From: Hylemonella sp.
GTDB taxonomy: Bacteria; Pseudomonadota; Gammaproteobacteria; Burkholderiales; Burkholderiaceae_C
Assembly (NCBI RefSeq): GCF_027532185.1
Contig: NZ_JAPZSV010000003.1
Location: forward strand, 930,001-994,000
Direction: 5' to 3'
Length of the DNA: 64,000 nt
The translations under genes and the position numbers were made by a program. The notes beneath the pieces were generated by a model. The model was given only the letters and a program-made list of their open reading frames with translations, did no database searches and was not told the DNA's origin. Of the stretch, positions 18,678-28,696 are shown piece after piece (the stretch's first letter is position 1; each line of letters begins with the position of its first letter).

Positions 18678-19592
18678 TCAATCGAAGCGGTAGTTCGCGC
18701 TCACCGTCTGCCCCACGCGCAGCACCCGGTCCACGCCCTCGCTGACGATGGCGTTCATGCCGAAAGTCAGGGCGCCGTTGACGCGCGCGTCCTGGCGGTA
18801 GGTCTGCAGGGTGTCGTTGACCTCGGGGCTGCTCTGGGCCGTGTGGGGATCGATGTTGGGTATGGGACAACGCGGACAGGGCTTGACGGGCGTGAGCACG
18901 ACCGGCCCTTCGGCCGTCGCGATCCGCAGCGGGCCGACACGGTCCTCGTCGTGCGCCTCCAGGCCTTCGAGCACGACATTGGGCCGGAAGCGCCGGATGT
19001 CCACAGGCCCGTGGCCGGACGCCTGGAGCCGCTCGTTCAGACCGTCGAGCGCCGACTGCCCCAGCACCAGCACGGGGTAGCCATCGCTGAACTGGTTGGG
19101 CGCCTCGACGCCACCGGTCCACTGCAGGCTGGACAGGCGCCGGTGCTCGGGGTCGAAGCGCGCCAGGCGATACCTGGGTGCATCGGCGCGCGGCAGGCCC
19201 TGGTCGTTGAGCGCCAGAAAATCGGTGAACCACTGGGCGGCGATATCACCCATGTCATAGGCAGGCACCACATCGTCCCAGACACGCACGCGGGTCGGCG
19301 CCTCGACCGCGTCCACCAGCAGGTGCAAGGCCAGCATGCCGGGCGCGCGCAGCTGCAGCTCGGTGCCGCCGCGCTTGAAAGCCGGCTGGATCAGGGCCAT
19401 GCGCGGCGCCTCGCGCTGGCTCAGGAACTCGCCCTCCTCGTCCACCACCATCCAGGCGCGGTCCAGATCCAGACCGGTTTCGGTCAGTACGGCCTCCGAC
19501 AGCTCAATGCCAGCGCAGGACTTGACGGGATAGACAAAAAGACGGGCGATACGGGCCTGCACGTCGGCAGCAGATGCGGTGGACTCACTCAC
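18678..19592 (-). CDS. MOSC-domain protein, YcbX/mARC-like
   Basis: 304 residues from GTG 19592 (AGGAAA upstream). An N-terminal MOSC_N beta-barrel ([20 protein letters not shown]) precedes a MOSC domain with [23 protein letters not shown] and [14 protein letters not shown]. The Cys of RCxxxxxDPxT is the expected molybdenum ligand in mARC/YcbX proteins. Likely a molybdenum-cofactor reductase for N-hydroxylated compounds. It lacks the C-terminal ferredoxin domain of E. coli YcbX, so electrons must come from a partner. It is divergent from the UbiH-type gene. Confidence 0.87.
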   Translation of the reverse strand: MSESTASAADVQARIARLFVYPVKSCAGIELSEAVLTETGLDLDRAWMVVDEEGEFLSQREAPRMALIQPAFKRGGTELQLRAPGMLALHLLVDAVEAPTRVRVWDDVVPAYDMGDIAAQWFTDFLALNDQGLPRADAPRYRLARFDPEHRRLSSLQWTGGVEAPNQFSDGYPVLVLGQSALDGLNERLQASGHGPVDIRRFRPNVVLEGLEAHDEDRVGPLRIATAEGPVVLTPVKPCPRCPIPNIDPHTAQSSPEVNDTLQTYRQDARVNGALTFGMNAIVSEGVDRVLRVGQTVSANYRFD

Positions 19593-19664
19593 GGAAGGGT
19601 TTCCTGAATTGACGGCAATAACGCTGATTCTGCCTCGGTCCGCCCCCGCTTCTACAATGGCTCC

Positions 19665-20780
19665 ATGCCCCAAGCCTTGGACATCTGCATACGCGGCAGC
19701 GGCATCGTCGGCCGCACCCTCGCCCTGCTGCTGGCGCGTGAACGCCTGCGCGTCGGCCTGGTCGAACAGCCAGCTACCACGCCAACGAGCGCCGATGTGC
19801 GCGCCTATGCCCTGAACCGCGCCTCACGCGAATTGCTGGAGAGTGTGCGCGCCTGGCCCGAAGACGAAGCCGCCGCGACCCCGGTCACCCACATGCAGGT
19901 CTGGGGCGATCGCGGCAGCGAGCTGAACTTCGACGCGGCGCCCCTGGGCTCGCCAGCCCTGACCTGGATCGTCGACGTGCCCGTGCTCGAAGCGCGGCTG
20001 GCCGAAGCCGTGCGCTACCAGCCCCAGATCGAGGTGCTGACGGCCCCCGTCGCAGCCAAACTCACCGTGGTCTGCGAAGGCCGCACCAGCCGCACCCGCG
20101 CCGAATTCGGCGTCGATGTCGACGTCACCCCCTACCCCCAGCACGCCCTGGCCACGCGCCTGCACTGCGAAAAGCCGCACGGTGGGGTCGCCCGCCAGTG
20201 GTTTGCCGAGGGCGAAATCCTCGCTTTTCTGCCTTTGGGCGGCCCGCAGGGGAACTCCGTGGCCGTGGTCTGGTCTGTCTCTTCAGAGCGTGCAGCGCAG
20301 CTGCAGCAGCTGGAGCCTGCCGTCTTCTGTGCAGAGGTCGCCCAAGCCAGCCACCAGACCCTGGGCCCGCTGAGCCTGATCAGCGAGCGCAAGACTTGGC
20401 CGTTGCAGAAAGCCCAAGCCCGGCAATGGTCGGGCCGCAACGCAGGCGGCGCCTGGGTGCTGGCCGGCGATGCGGCGCACAGCGTGCACCCGCTGGCCGG
20501 TCAGGGCCTGAATCTGGGCCTGGCCGATGTGGCCGAGCTCACGCGGGTGCTGCACGGGCGCGAGTACTGGCGTGGGGTGGACGACGAGAAACTTTTGCGC
20601 CGCTACGAGCGCGCGCGCAAGGCCGGCATGCTGGCCCTGGACATGGGCATGGACGGGCTGCAGCTGCTGTTCGCGCGCGAGGGCCAGGCCTGGAGCGCGC
20701 TGCGCAACTGGGGCCTGCAGGGCGTGGAGCGCAGCGGCTGGCTCAAGCACTGGCTGGCGCAGAAGGCCATGAATTTTTGA
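19665..20780 (+). CDS. UbiH/UbiF-family FAD-dependent monooxygenase
   Basis: 371-residue flavoprotein. The N-terminal Rossmann motif is degenerate (IRGSGIVGRTLALLLARERLRVGLVE), and the second FAD motif is clear (WVLAGDAAHSVHPLAGQGLNLGLADVAEL). UbiH-type enzymes hydroxylate the ubiquinone ring. Comamonadaceae carry several paralogues, so the ring position cannot be assigned. The central part is shorter and more divergent than canonical UbiH. dsbC follows within 10 bases, so the two are probably co-transcribed. Confidence 0.85.
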   Translation: MPQALDICIRGSGIVGRTLALLLARERLRVGLVEQPATTPTSADVRAYALNRASRELLESVRAWPEDEAAATPVTHMQVWGDRGSELNFDAAPLGSPALTWIVDVPVLEARLAEAVRYQPQIEVLTAPVAAKLTVVCEGRTSRTRAEFGVDVDVTPYPQHALATRLHCEKPHGGVARQWFAEGEILAFLPLGGPQGNSVAVVWSVSSERAAQLQQLEPAVFCAEVAQASHQTLGPLSLISERKTWPLQKAQARQWSGRNAGGAWVLAGDAAHSVHPLAGQGLNLGLADVAELTRVLHGREYWRGVDDEKLLRRYERARKAGMLALDMGMDGLQLLFAREGQAWSALRNWGLQGVERSGWLKHWLAQKAMNF

Positions 20781-20789
20781 AGGATGGAC

Positions 20790-21506
20790 ATGAAGACGAC
20801 GAAGCATTGGATCACCGGCCTGCTGGCCGCTCTGCTGGCCCTGGGAGCCGGTGCGCAAGAGGCCACCATCCGCAAGAACCTGGCCGAACGCCTGCCGCAG
20901 CTGCCGGCGATCAACGAGGTCAGCAAGACGCCCATCCCCGGCCTGTATGAGATCCGCGTCAACGACAACGAGATCTACTACACCGACGCCGAAGGCCACT
21001 ACCTGATCCAAGGCCAGCTGATCGATGTGCGCCAGAAGCGCAACCTGACCGAAGAGCGCGTCGACAAGTTGCTGGCCATCGACTTCAAGAGCCTGCCCTT
21101 CAAAGATGCCTTCACCGTGGTGCGCGGCAACGGTCAGCGCAAGATGGCCATCTTCTCCGACCCGAATTGCGGTTACTGCAAACGCATCGAGCGTGATCTG
21201 GCCAAGCTGGACAACGTCACCATCCACGTCTTCTTGTACCCGGTGCTGGGCCCGGGTTCGACCGAGAAGTCCAAGCTGGTCTGGTGTGCCAAGGAGCGCT
21301 CCCAGGCCTGGCTGGACCTGATGCTCAAGGACCAGCTGCCCTCGTCCGCCGCCTGCGATGTGCAGGCCATCCAGCGCAACTTGGCCTTCGGTCAGAAGCT
21401 CAAGGTCCAGGGCACGCCCACGCTCTTCTTCGCCGACGGCAGTCGCGTGCCCGGCGCGATTGATCTCGCCCAGATCGAAAGACAGCTCGCCGCCGCCACG
21501 CGCTGA
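20790..21506 (+). CDS. dsbC: DsbC-type periplasmic thiol:disulfide isomerase
   Basis: 238-residue secreted protein (240 if the ATG at 20784 is used). ATG 20790 is preferred because AAGGA lies six bases upstream. The signal peptide ends at about AGAQ. The N-terminal dimerisation domain (NEIYYTDAEGHYLIQGQLIDV) is followed by a thioredoxin fold with CGYC (FSDPNCGYCKRIERDL) and cis-Pro QGTPTLFFADG. A second Cys pair (WCAKE, AACDV) matches the structural disulfide of DsbC. It isomerises wrong disulfides in periplasmic proteins. Several Cys-rich exported proteins in this window could be its clients (inference). Confidence 0.93.
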   Translation: MKTTKHWITGLLAALLALGAGAQEATIRKNLAERLPQLPAINEVSKTPIPGLYEIRVNDNEIYYTDAEGHYLIQGQLIDVRQKRNLTEERVDKLLAIDFKSLPFKDAFTVVRGNGQRKMAIFSDPNCGYCKRIERDLAKLDNVTIHVFLYPVLGPGSTEKSKLVWCAKERSQAWLDLMLKDQLPSSAACDVQAIQRNLAFGQKLKVQGTPTLFFADGSRVPGAIDLAQIERQLAAATR

Positions 21507-21523
21507 ACCCACCACGCTGCCCC

Positions 21524-23308
21524 ATGCCCCAGAAGTCCCGCCCCACCGCGATCCACTACGGCATCGAGGTCGCCGACCCGCACGCCCATCTCTTCCGCGT
21601 CACGCTGACCATTGCCCAGCCCGAAGCCTTGCAGCTCGTCAGCCTGCCCGTCTGGATTCCGGGCAGCTATCTGGTGCGCGAGTTCTCCAAGAACCTGCAG
21701 AAGCTCGTCGCGCGGCAAGGCCGCAAGACTCTGGCGGCCAGACAGATCGACAAATGCAGCTGGCAGATCGCCTGCGACCCGGACCAGCCCTTGGTGCTGG
21801 ACTACGAGGTCTACGCCTGGGACAACTCGGTGCGCACCGCCTGGCTCGATGCGCAACGCGGCTTCTTTAACGGCACCAGCCTGTGCCTGCGCGCGGAAGG
21901 CCAGCAGGACCGGCCCCATGAGCTGACGCTATCGCCCTGCGCCGCGCCCGTCGGCTGGGAAGTGGCCACTGGCCTCACGCCCCTCAAGACCGAGCGCCGC
22001 GGCTGGGGCCGCTACCGCACGGCCGATTACGACGAGCTGGTCGACTGCCCAGTGGAACTCGGCACTTTCTGGCGCGGCGAGTTCAAGGCTGGCGGCACGC
22101 CACATCACTTTGTCGTAGCCGGCGCGCCACCCAGCTTCGACGGCAGCCGCCTGCTGGCCGATGCGCAACGCATCTGCGAGACCGCGATACGCTTCTGGCA
22201 CGCCGAAGGGCGCGCCACCGGTCGCACGGGCAAGCCGCCCTTCAAAAGCTACCTCTTCCTGCTCAATGCCACCGACGACGGCTACGGCGGCCTGGAGCAT
22301 CGCAATTCCACCGCGTTGATCTGCGGCCGGCGCGACCTGCCGCGCGCTGGCGCCAAGCCCGGCGAGGGCTACACCACGCTGCTGGGCCTGATCAGCCACG
22401 AATACTTCCACAGCTGGAACGTCAAGCGCCTGCGCCCGGCCGAGTTCGCGCGCTACGACTACACGCGGGAGAACTACACCGAGCTGCTCTGGTTCTTCGA
22501 GGGCTTCACGAGCTACTACGACGACCTGCTGCTGCGTCGCGCCGGCCTGATCGACGACCTGGTCTACCTGCGCCTGCTCAACAAAAGCATCAACCAGCTG
22601 CAGCAGACGCCGGGCCGCCTCGTGCAGTCGGTGGCACAGGCCAGCTACGACGCCTGGGTCAAGTACTACCGGGTCGACGAGAACACCCCCAACGCCACCG
22701 TGAGCTACTACGGCAAGGGTGCGCTAGTGGCGCTGTGCATCGACCTGACCCTGCGCGCGGAAAGCCGCCACAGCCTGGACGACGTGATGCGCGCGCTTTG
22801 GCAACGCTGCGCCGCCGGCCCCATGCGCGAAGACGACCTGCTGGCCGTGCTGCGCGAGCTCAGCGGCCGCAGCTGGAGCCGCGAGATCCAGCGCTGGGTA
22901 CACAGCACGGGCGAGCTGCCGCTGCGCGAGCTGCTGGAACTGCATGGCGTGCGCGTTCACGACGAGCCCGCCCAACTGGCACAGCGCCTGGGGCTGCGGG
23001 TGGCCGAGAACGGTGGGAGCGTGCAGATCAAGACCGTGCTGCGCGGCGGTGCGGCCGAGCAGGCCGGCCTGGCCGCCGGTGACGAATGGCTGGCGGTGGA
23101 GGTCGGCAGCGGCAGATCGCGCAGCAGCTGGCGCCTGGGCAAGCTGGACGATCTGCTGCTCTACGCCGGTGAGCAGGAGCGCGTGCAGGCCCTGGTAGCG
23201 CGTGACCGTCGCCTGCTGACGCTGCCGCTGAAGTTGCCGCGCCAGATCACGACCTGGCGCCTGGCCGCAGAACAACGCGACAAGGTACAGCGCTGGCTGG
23301 GCCGCTAA
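21524..23308 (+). CDS. M61-family peptidase with C-terminal PDZ domain
   Basis: 594-residue metalloprotease of the glycyl aminopeptidase family. An N-terminal beta domain (about 1-170; VWIPGSYLVREF) precedes a gluzincin catalytic domain: GLEHRNS, zinc motif HEYFH (292-296) and downstream Glu in FFEGFTSYYDD (E326). A PDZ-like domain spans about 470-560. No obvious signal peptide is visible, so it is probably cytoplasmic. It lies 17 bases after dsbC, in the same apparent operon. Physiological substrate unknown. Confidence 0.9.
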   Translation: MPQKSRPTAIHYGIEVADPHAHLFRVTLTIAQPEALQLVSLPVWIPGSYLVREFSKNLQKLVARQGRKTLAARQIDKCSWQIACDPDQPLVLDYEVYAWDNSVRTAWLDAQRGFFNGTSLCLRAEGQQDRPHELTLSPCAAPVGWEVATGLTPLKTERRGWGRYRTADYDELVDCPVELGTFWRGEFKAGGTPHHFVVAGAPPSFDGSRLLADAQRICETAIRFWHAEGRATGRTGKPPFKSYLFLLNATDDGYGGLEHRNSTALICGRRDLPRAGAKPGEGYTTLLGLISHEYFHSWNVKRLRPAEFARYDYTRENYTELLWFFEGFTSYYDDLLLRRAGLIDDLVYLRLLNKSINQLQQTPGRLVQSVAQASYDAWVKYYRVDENTPNATVSYYGKGALVALCIDLTLRAESRHSLDDVMRALWQRCAAGPMREDDLLAVLRELSGRSWSREIQRWVHSTGELPLRELLELHGVRVHDEPAQLAQRLGLRVAENGGSVQIKTVLRGGAAEQAGLAAGDEWLAVEVGSGRSRSSWRLGKLDDLLLYAGEQERVQALVARDRRLLTLPLKLPRQITTWRLAAEQRDKVQRWLGR

Positions 23309-23311
23309 GGG

Positions 23312-23803
23312 TCACGCTTTCTGCAGCTGTGCCTCGACCTCGGCACCGAAACGGTCGGCCGCAGCCTGGCCCTTGACTTCGCGGACCACGGTGTAAGCCC
23401 GCTTCATCGCCTCGACAAACTGGGGCATGTCCTTGGCCGCTTCGAGCCGGATCGCGAGATCGTCGGCCAGCGGCCCCAGCTGTTCGGCCAGCAAACGGGT
23501 GGCCAATGATCGGGCCTTGCCCAGCTCCGCGCCGGCGGACAGGCCTGCGACAGCGACAGCGGCTGCAGCCGGCTTGGCAGCCGCGGCGCCCGGGACCACC
23601 TCGATCAGGCCTTCGGCTTCCAGTTGCTCGAGCAGCTGGACAGACTCGCCCATGCCAGCGGCCAGCTTGATCAGCTCCTCGGTGCTCTTCTTGCCATCGA
23701 CGAGGATGAGCAGCATGCGAAGCTTGCCAGCCACGCCATGCCCCCGGGTCGCAATGGCCTCTGCTCCCTTATCGGACTTCCGGTAGATCGCTTGCGCATC
23801 CAT
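23312..23803 (-). CDS. Conserved hypothetical small protein (possible winged-helix N-terminus)
   Basis: 163 residues from ATG 23803 (GAGGTT upstream). The first ~75 residues read like a winged helix (GKLRMLLILVDGKKSTEELIKLAA ... LLEQLEAEGLIEVV). An Ala-rich linker (GAAAAKPAAAAVAVAG) leads to a helical C-terminus with regular charge. No catalytic motif is seen. It is convergent with the M61 gene, three bases away, and precedes no obvious partner. Function unknown; a regulator of DNA-binding or two-helix type is only a guess. Confidence 0.75.
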   Translation of the reverse strand: MDAQAIYRKSDKGAEAIATRGHGVAGKLRMLLILVDGKKSTEELIKLAAGMGESVQLLEQLEAEGLIEVVPGAAAAKPAAAAVAVAGLSAGAELGKARSLATRLLAEQLGPLADDLAIRLEAAKDMPQFVEAMKRAYTVVREVKGQAAADRFGAEVEAQLQKA

Positions 23804-23924
23804 GCCGCCCAACCTCTGCTTTTTGTGGTTAGCGAATTATTTCACCGCCTCTTTGTCGCCCTCCCCCGTGTTTCCACTAGGACTGCGCTCTGGGTGACTA
23901 TTGCATCGCAAGCCGCCCCGGAGA

Positions 23925-25169
23925 TCAAGCCCCCGACAGCGTGACCTTCTTGAACTTGCGCTTGCCGACCTGCAGCACATAGGTGCCGGCGCCCAGCTTG
24001 AGCCCCTTGTCGCTGACCACGACCGCGTCCACCCGCACGCCGCCGCCGTCGATCAGGCGGTTGCCCTCGCCGGACGAGGCCACCAGCCCGGCCTGCTTGA
24101 GCAGGGCCGCGATGCCGATGGGGCCGGCTTCCAGGGCCAGGGACTGCTCCTCGACCTCGTCGGGGATGCCGCCCTTGCTGCGGTTGATGAAATCCTGCTC
24201 GGCCGCTTCGGCGGCCGCGGCACTGTGGAAGCGCGCCGTGATCTCCTTGGCCAGCATCACCTTGGCGTCCTTCGGGTTGCGGCCACTGGCAACCTCGCGC
24301 TGGAGGGCTTCGATGTCGGCCAACGAGCGGAACGACAAGAGCGTGTACCAGCGCCACATGAGTTCGTCGCTGATCGACAGCACCTTGGCGAACATGGTGT
24401 TGGCGTCTTCGGTGATGCCGATGTAGTTGTTCTTGCTCTTGGACATCTTGTCCACACCGTCGAGCCCTTCAAGCAAGGGCATGGTGAGGATGCACTGGGG
24501 ATCCTGTCCGTACTCCAGCTGCAGATGTCGGCCCATGAGCAGGTTGAACTTCTGGTCGGTGCCGCCTAGCTCCAGATCGCTCTTGAGCGCCACCGAATCG
24601 TAGCCCTGCATCAGGGGGTAGAGGAATTCGTGCACCGAGATCGGGCTGCCAGCCTTGAAGCGATCGTGGAAATCGTTGCGCTCCATCATGCGTGCCACCG
24701 TGTACTTGGCCGCGAGCTGGATCATGCCCATGGAGCCCAGCGGCAGGCACCATTCGCTGTTGTAGCGGATCTCGGTCTTCGCCGGATCCAGCACCAGACT
24801 GGCCTGCTTGTAATAGGTTTCGGCATTGGCCTTGATCTGCTCGGGCGTGAGCGGAGGGCGCGTGCTGTTGCGCCCCGAGGGGTCGCCAATCAGGCTGGTG
24901 AAATCACCGATCAGGAAGATGACCTGGTGGCCCAAGTCCTGCAGCTGGCGCATCTTGTTGAGCACCACGGTGTGGCCGATGTGGATGTCGGGCGCGGTCG
25001 GGTCCAGGCCCAGCTTGATGCGCAGCGGTGTCCTCGTCGCCTCGGAACGGGCCAGCTTCTGCACCCAGTCGGCCTCGGGGATCAGTTCCTCGCAGCCGCG
25101 CAGCGTCACGGCCAGCGCCTCGCGGACCCGGTCGGTGACGGGAAAAGTCGACACAGAAGCTTGATTCAT
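23925..25169 (-). CDS. tyrS: Tyrosyl-tRNA synthetase
   Basis: 414-residue class I synthetase. The HIGH motif is in [10 protein letters not shown], the KMSKS motif in [13 protein letters not shown], and the tyrosine-pocket element in [24 protein letters not shown]. The C-terminal S4-like RNA-binding domain ends [10 protein letters not shown]. Length and start (ATG 25169, [10 protein letters not shown]) fit the family. It is divergent from the M23 peptidase gene, leaving 121 bases for two promoters, as in many betaproteobacteria where this peptidase and anmK sit next to tyrS. Confidence 0.97.
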   Translation of the reverse strand: MNQASVSTFPVTDRVREALAVTLRGCEELIPEADWVQKLARSEATRTPLRIKLGLDPTAPDIHIGHTVVLNKMRQLQDLGHQVIFLIGDFTSLIGDPSGRNSTRPPLTPEQIKANAETYYKQASLVLDPAKTEIRYNSEWCLPLGSMGMIQLAAKYTVARMMERNDFHDRFKAGSPISVHEFLYPLMQGYDSVALKSDLELGGTDQKFNLLMGRHLQLEYGQDPQCILTMPLLEGLDGVDKMSKSKNNYIGITEDANTMFAKVLSISDELMWRWYTLLSFRSLADIEALQREVASGRNPKDAKVMLAKEITARFHSAAAAEAAEQDFINRSKGGIPDEVEEQSLALEAGPIGIAALLKQAGLVASSGEGNRLIDGGGVRVDAVVVSDKGLKLGAGTYVLQVGKRKFKKVTLSGA

Positions 25170-25290
25170 AAGGATTTTTCGCAAAGGCCCGTACACGGGC
25201 CGATATACTTGGGGCGTCCCCGGAGGCCACGATTTTAAGTGGCCCCGCCAGCGGGGCCCTCTGTTGCGCCCCGACTGGACCCACTGCCTG

Positions 25291-26676
25291 ATGATCAAGC
25301 CGCCCGCCGCCCTCGAACCCACCCTGGCACGACTGCGCCAGTGGGCGCAGCAGCGTCCGCGCCATCTGGGGCCCGCCCTGCTGTCCGTGGTTCTGCTCGG
25401 TGGCGGGGCCTATGCCATCGCCGCGGCGGTGGTCACGCTCGCGCCTGACGCGGCCCGCCTGCCGGTGCATGAAGTCAGCGAGGCCGTCACGCCCCTGCCG
25501 GTGCAGGATCAGGCTGCGGCGCTCGAAGTCCACCGCTACCGCCTCTACCGCTCGGACATCTCGCGCGCCAACGACACGGCAGAAACCCTGCTGCGCCGCC
25601 TGGGGCTGGACGACCCCCAGGCCGCCAGCTTTCTGCGTCGCGATGCGCTGGTCCACCGCCATCTGCTCGGCCGCACGGGCCGCCTGCTCAGTGCCGAGGC
25701 CAGCGAGCGCAACACCCTGCTGAGCCTGACGGCCCGCTGGAGCGCCGACGACAGCGGCAGCTTCCAGCGTCTGGTGATCGAAAAGTCGGAGCGGGGTTAC
25801 GCCTCGCGACTGGAAACCCTGCCCCTGACGGCCTCCATCCGGATTGCCAGCGCCGTCATCGACAGCTCGCTTTTCGCGTCGGCCGACGAAGCCGGCATCC
25901 CCGACGCCGTGGCCATCCAGCTGGCCGAGATCTTCTCCGGCGATATCGACTTCCACCGCGAGCTGCGCAAGGGCGACCGCTACTCCGTCGTCTACGAAGT
26001 GCTAGAGGGCGATGGCGAGCCGCTGCGCGCCGGCCGGGTGCTCAGCGCCGAGTTCACCAACGCCGGCAAGACCTACCAGGCCATGTGGTTCCACGAAGCC
26101 CATGCGGCAGCACTGAACGAGGGCCGCCCCACCCAGGGCCGCGGTGGCTACTACACCCTCGAAGGCCAAAGCCTCAAGCGCGCCTACCTGGCTTCACCGC
26201 TGGCCTTCTCGCGCGTGACCAGCGGCTTCAAGATGCGCTTCCATCCCATCCTCCAGACGTGGCGCGCCCACCTGGGCGTGGACTACGCCGCCCCCACGGG
26301 CACGCCCGTGCGTACCGTCGGCGACGGCGTGGTGGAGCAAGCCGGCGCCCAGGGCGGCTACGGCAATGTGGTGTTCATCCGGCATCGCAACAACCACGTC
26401 ACCGTCTACGCCCACCTGAGCCGCATCCATGTGCGGCGCGGGCAGCGTGTGGAGCAGGGGCAGACCGTCGGCGCTGTCGGCGCCACGGGCTGGGCCACGG
26501 GCCCGCACCTGCACTACGAGTTCCGCATCAACGGCCGTCACGAGAATCCGCTGGCCGTCGCGCGCCGCAGCGAGTCGATTCCCGTCTCGCCAGCCGCACG
26601 CCCGGCCTTCAACCGCATGGCGGAGCAGGCGCGTCGCCAGCTGGCCGCGGCCGAGTTGCTGCTCGCCGTCCGCTGA
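25291..26676 (+). CDS. M23-family cell-wall endopeptidase (MepM-like)
   Basis: 461 residues from ATG 25291. One N-terminal membrane segment (about 27-49, [20 protein letters not shown]) anchors the protein. A LysM/OapA-like central part is followed by the LytM (M23) domain: [24 protein letters not shown] with zinc ligands H and D, and [15 protein letters not shown] near the end. Both zinc-site motifs are intact, so it should be an active peptidoglycan DD-endopeptidase in the periplasm. anmK follows by eight bases, consistent with wall growth coupled to recycling. Confidence 0.92.
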   Translation: MIKPPAALEPTLARLRQWAQQRPRHLGPALLSVVLLGGGAYAIAAAVVTLAPDAARLPVHEVSEAVTPLPVQDQAAALEVHRYRLYRSDISRANDTAETLLRRLGLDDPQAASFLRRDALVHRHLLGRTGRLLSAEASERNTLLSLTARWSADDSGSFQRLVIEKSERGYASRLETLPLTASIRIASAVIDSSLFASADEAGIPDAVAIQLAEIFSGDIDFHRELRKGDRYSVVYEVLEGDGEPLRAGRVLSAEFTNAGKTYQAMWFHEAHAAALNEGRPTQGRGGYYTLEGQSLKRAYLASPLAFSRVTSGFKMRFHPILQTWRAHLGVDYAAPTGTPVRTVGDGVVEQAGAQGGYGNVVFIRHRNNHVTVYAHLSRIHVRRGQRVEQGQTVGAVGATGWATGPHLHYEFRINGRHENPLAVARRSESIPVSPAARPAFNRMAEQARRQLAAAELLLAVR

Positions 26677-26684
26677 CCTCCGGC

Positions 26685-27788
26685 ATGTCCTCGTATTTCA
26701 TCGGCCTGATGTCCGGCACCTCGCTGGACGGGGTAGACGGTGTGCTTGCCGACTTTGTCGGTGCACCCCATGTGCTGGCCCACGTCTATCGGCCCTTCCC
26801 CGACGCACTGCGTGCCGAACTCCTGGCACTCAACCAGAGCGGTCCCGATGAGCTGCATCGTTCGGCACTGGCCGCCAACGCTCTGGTGCGGCTCTACGCC
26901 CAGGTGGTGCAGGATCTGCTGCAGACCAGCGGCGTGCCCGCGTCCGGGATCCAGGCCATCGGCGCCCACGGCCAGACTGTACGTCACCGACCCGGTTTGT
27001 TCGATGGCACGGGCTACACCTTGCAGCTCAACCATCCAGCGCTGCTGGCCGAGCTGACCGGCATCCGAGTGGTCGCCGATTTCCGCAGCCGCGACGTCGC
27101 CGCGGGGGGGCAGGGCGCACCGCTGGTGCCCGCCTTCCACCAGGCGGTCTTCGGTCGCCCTGACGACGCGGTGGCCGTGCTCAATATTGGTGGCATCTCC
27201 AATCTGTCGGTGCTGACAGGCACGGACGTGCTTGGCTTCGACTGCGGGCCGGGCAATGCCCTGCTGGACCTCTGGTGCCAGCGGCACACCGGCCAGGCCT
27301 ACGATGCGGCCGGCCTGTGGGCAGCCAGCGGGCGTGTCAACGAGGCGCTGCTGCGCGATCTGCTGCAGGAACCCTACTTTGACCAGCCCCCGCCCAAGAG
27401 CACCGGCCGTGACCTCTTTCATGCCGAATGGCTGGCCCGGCACCTTGCCGCCCACGCCACGGTTTCCGCTGTGGATGTGCAGACCACGCTGACCGAACTC
27501 ACGGCACAGGTCTGCGCGGCCGACCTGCGTCGCTACGGGCCGGGCTGCCGCCAGCTCCATGTCTGCGGGGGGGGCGCGCTGAACCATGAGCTCATGCGCC
27601 GCCTGCAGGCCCGGCTACCCGACGTGAAGGTGGAAAGCTCCCAGGCTGCGGGTCTGCCCCCCCTGCAGGTCGAAGCCGCCGCCTTTGCCTGGCTGGCCAG
27701 CAGGACGCTGGCCGGCGAAACGGGCAACCTGGAAAGCGTCACGGGCGCCCGAGGCGCCCGTGTGCTGGGTGCAATCTACCCGGCCTGA
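26685..27788 (+). CDS. anmK: Anhydro-N-acetylmuramic acid kinase
   Basis: 367-residue sugar kinase for murein recycling: it opens and phosphorylates 1,6-anhydroMurNAc to MurNAc-6-P. Signatures are the N-terminal IGLMSGTSLDGVDGVLADF, GAHGQTVRHRP, ADFRSRDVAAGGQGAPLVPAFH, NIGGISNLSVL and DCGPGNALLD. Start ATG 26685 is eight bases after the M23 peptidase stop. It is convergent with erpA. Confidence 0.96.
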   Translation: MSSYFIGLMSGTSLDGVDGVLADFVGAPHVLAHVYRPFPDALRAELLALNQSGPDELHRSALAANALVRLYAQVVQDLLQTSGVPASGIQAIGAHGQTVRHRPGLFDGTGYTLQLNHPALLAELTGIRVVADFRSRDVAAGGQGAPLVPAFHQAVFGRPDDAVAVLNIGGISNLSVLTGTDVLGFDCGPGNALLDLWCQRHTGQAYDAAGLWAASGRVNEALLRDLLQEPYFDQPPPKSTGRDLFHAEWLARHLAAHATVSAVDVQTTLTELTAQVCAADLRRYGPGCRQLHVCGGGALNHELMRRLQARLPDVKVESSQAAGLPPLQVEAAAFAWLASRTLAGETGNLESVTGARGARVLGAIYPA

Positions 27789-27801
27789 GCCGGGTGCGCA
27801 C

Positions 27802-28167
27802 TTAGACGGAGAAAGAGGAACCGCAGCCGCAGGTGGTGGTGGCGTTGGGGTTCTTGATCACGAACTGCGCACCCTGCAGGTCTTCCTTGTAGTCGATCTC
27901 GGCACCCAGCAGGTACTGGTAGCTCATGGCGTCGATCAGCAGGGACACACCATTCTTGGTCATGGTGGTGTCGTCCTCGTTGGCCACCTCGTCGAAGGTG
28001 AAGCCGTACTGGAAGCCCGAGCAGCCTCCCCCCTGCACGAAGACACGCAGCTTGAGATCAGGATTGCCCTCTTCGGCGATCAGATCGGCCACCTTGGCGG
28101 CGGCGCTGTCGGTGAAAAGAATGGGAGCGGGCATCTCGGTCTGGACGGATTCGGCAACGGCGCTCAT
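27802..28167 (-). CDS. erpA: ErpA, A-type iron-sulfur cluster insertion protein
   Basis: 121 residues with the three cluster-binding Cys of A-type carriers: [11 protein letters not shown] and the C-terminal [12 protein letters not shown]. It passes Fe-S clusters to apo-enzymes such as those of isoprenoid synthesis and respiration. GGAG seven bases before ATG 28167 supports the start. In betaproteobacteria erpA commonly neighbours bactofilin, DUF6776, rpsI and rplM, as here, which separates it from IscA. Confidence 0.95.
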   Translation of the reverse strand: MSAVAESVQTEMPAPILFTDSAAAKVADLIAEEGNPDLKLRVFVQGGGCSGFQYGFTFDEVANEDDTTMTKNGVSLLIDAMSYQYLLGAEIDYKEDLQGAQFVIKNPNATTTCGCGSSFSV

Positions 28168-28277
28168 GTGAACACTCCGGAAAGTAAGAAACTGCCCAAA
28201 TACTACACCAAGACGCTCAGGAATTCAGCGGTGCGCGCAGTACCCACGCCGGCGGTCGGGCCGGCAAACGATACGGC

Positions 28278-28673
28278 TCAGTTGTTCGCGGCGAGCTTGA
28301 GCGTGGGCTTGTCTTCCATCATGGAAGGCGTCGGCCGCAGCAGGCCGGCGATGATGGCCCCCTGGTGCATTTCCAGCGAGGTGTAATAGACGTCGCCCTC
28401 GATGCGCGCCTTGGGCTGGAGTTCCAGCATGCGCCGGGCATAGACCGGGCCCTTCACCGTGCCGTTGACGATGATGTGATCGGCATGCACCTCACCCGTG
28501 ATCGATGCAGTCTCGGAAATGACGAGGATGCTGTTCTTGTCCTCGCTGGAGCGCACATCCCCGACCACCGAGCCGTCGACCCGCAGGCCGTCGGTGAAAT
28601 GCACATGGCCTTCAATGTGGTTGCCATCGGCAATCAGGCTGCGGATGGCGGGCTGTTTTTTCTGGCTGAACAT
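28278..28673 (-). CDS. Bactofilin (polymer-forming cytoskeletal protein)
   Basis: 131 residues with the bactofilin beta-helix: repeated short strands with Gly/Val/Asp turns (NHIEGHVHFTDGLRVDGSVVGDV ... ASITGEVHADHIIVNGTVKGPVYA). Short polar tails flank it. Bactofilins polymerise without nucleotide and localise cell-wall enzymes or polar complexes. It lies 23 bases after the DUF6776-like gene and upstream of erpA on the same strand. The nearby M23 peptidase is a plausible functional partner, as in other bactofilin-peptidase systems (inference). Confidence 0.93.
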   Translation of the reverse strand: MFSQKKQPAIRSLIADGNHIEGHVHFTDGLRVDGSVVGDVRSSEDKNSILVISETASITGEVHADHIIVNGTVKGPVYARRMLELQPKARIEGDVYYTSLEMHQGAIIAGLLRPTPSMMEDKPTLKLAANN

Positions 28674-28696
28674 CTGGATTTCCCCAACGGGCCTGG

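Noticed and set aside
19665-20780. Naming the flavoprotein as a specific ubiquinone hydroxylase (UbiH, UbiF or UbiM)
   Set aside because: Its N-terminal FAD motif is divergent and several paralogues exist in related genomes; sequence alone does not fix the ring position.
23804-23924. Possible small gene or RNA between tyrS and the hypothetical protein
   Set aside because: 121 bases with no good ribosome site, frame or hairpin; nothing supportable seen.
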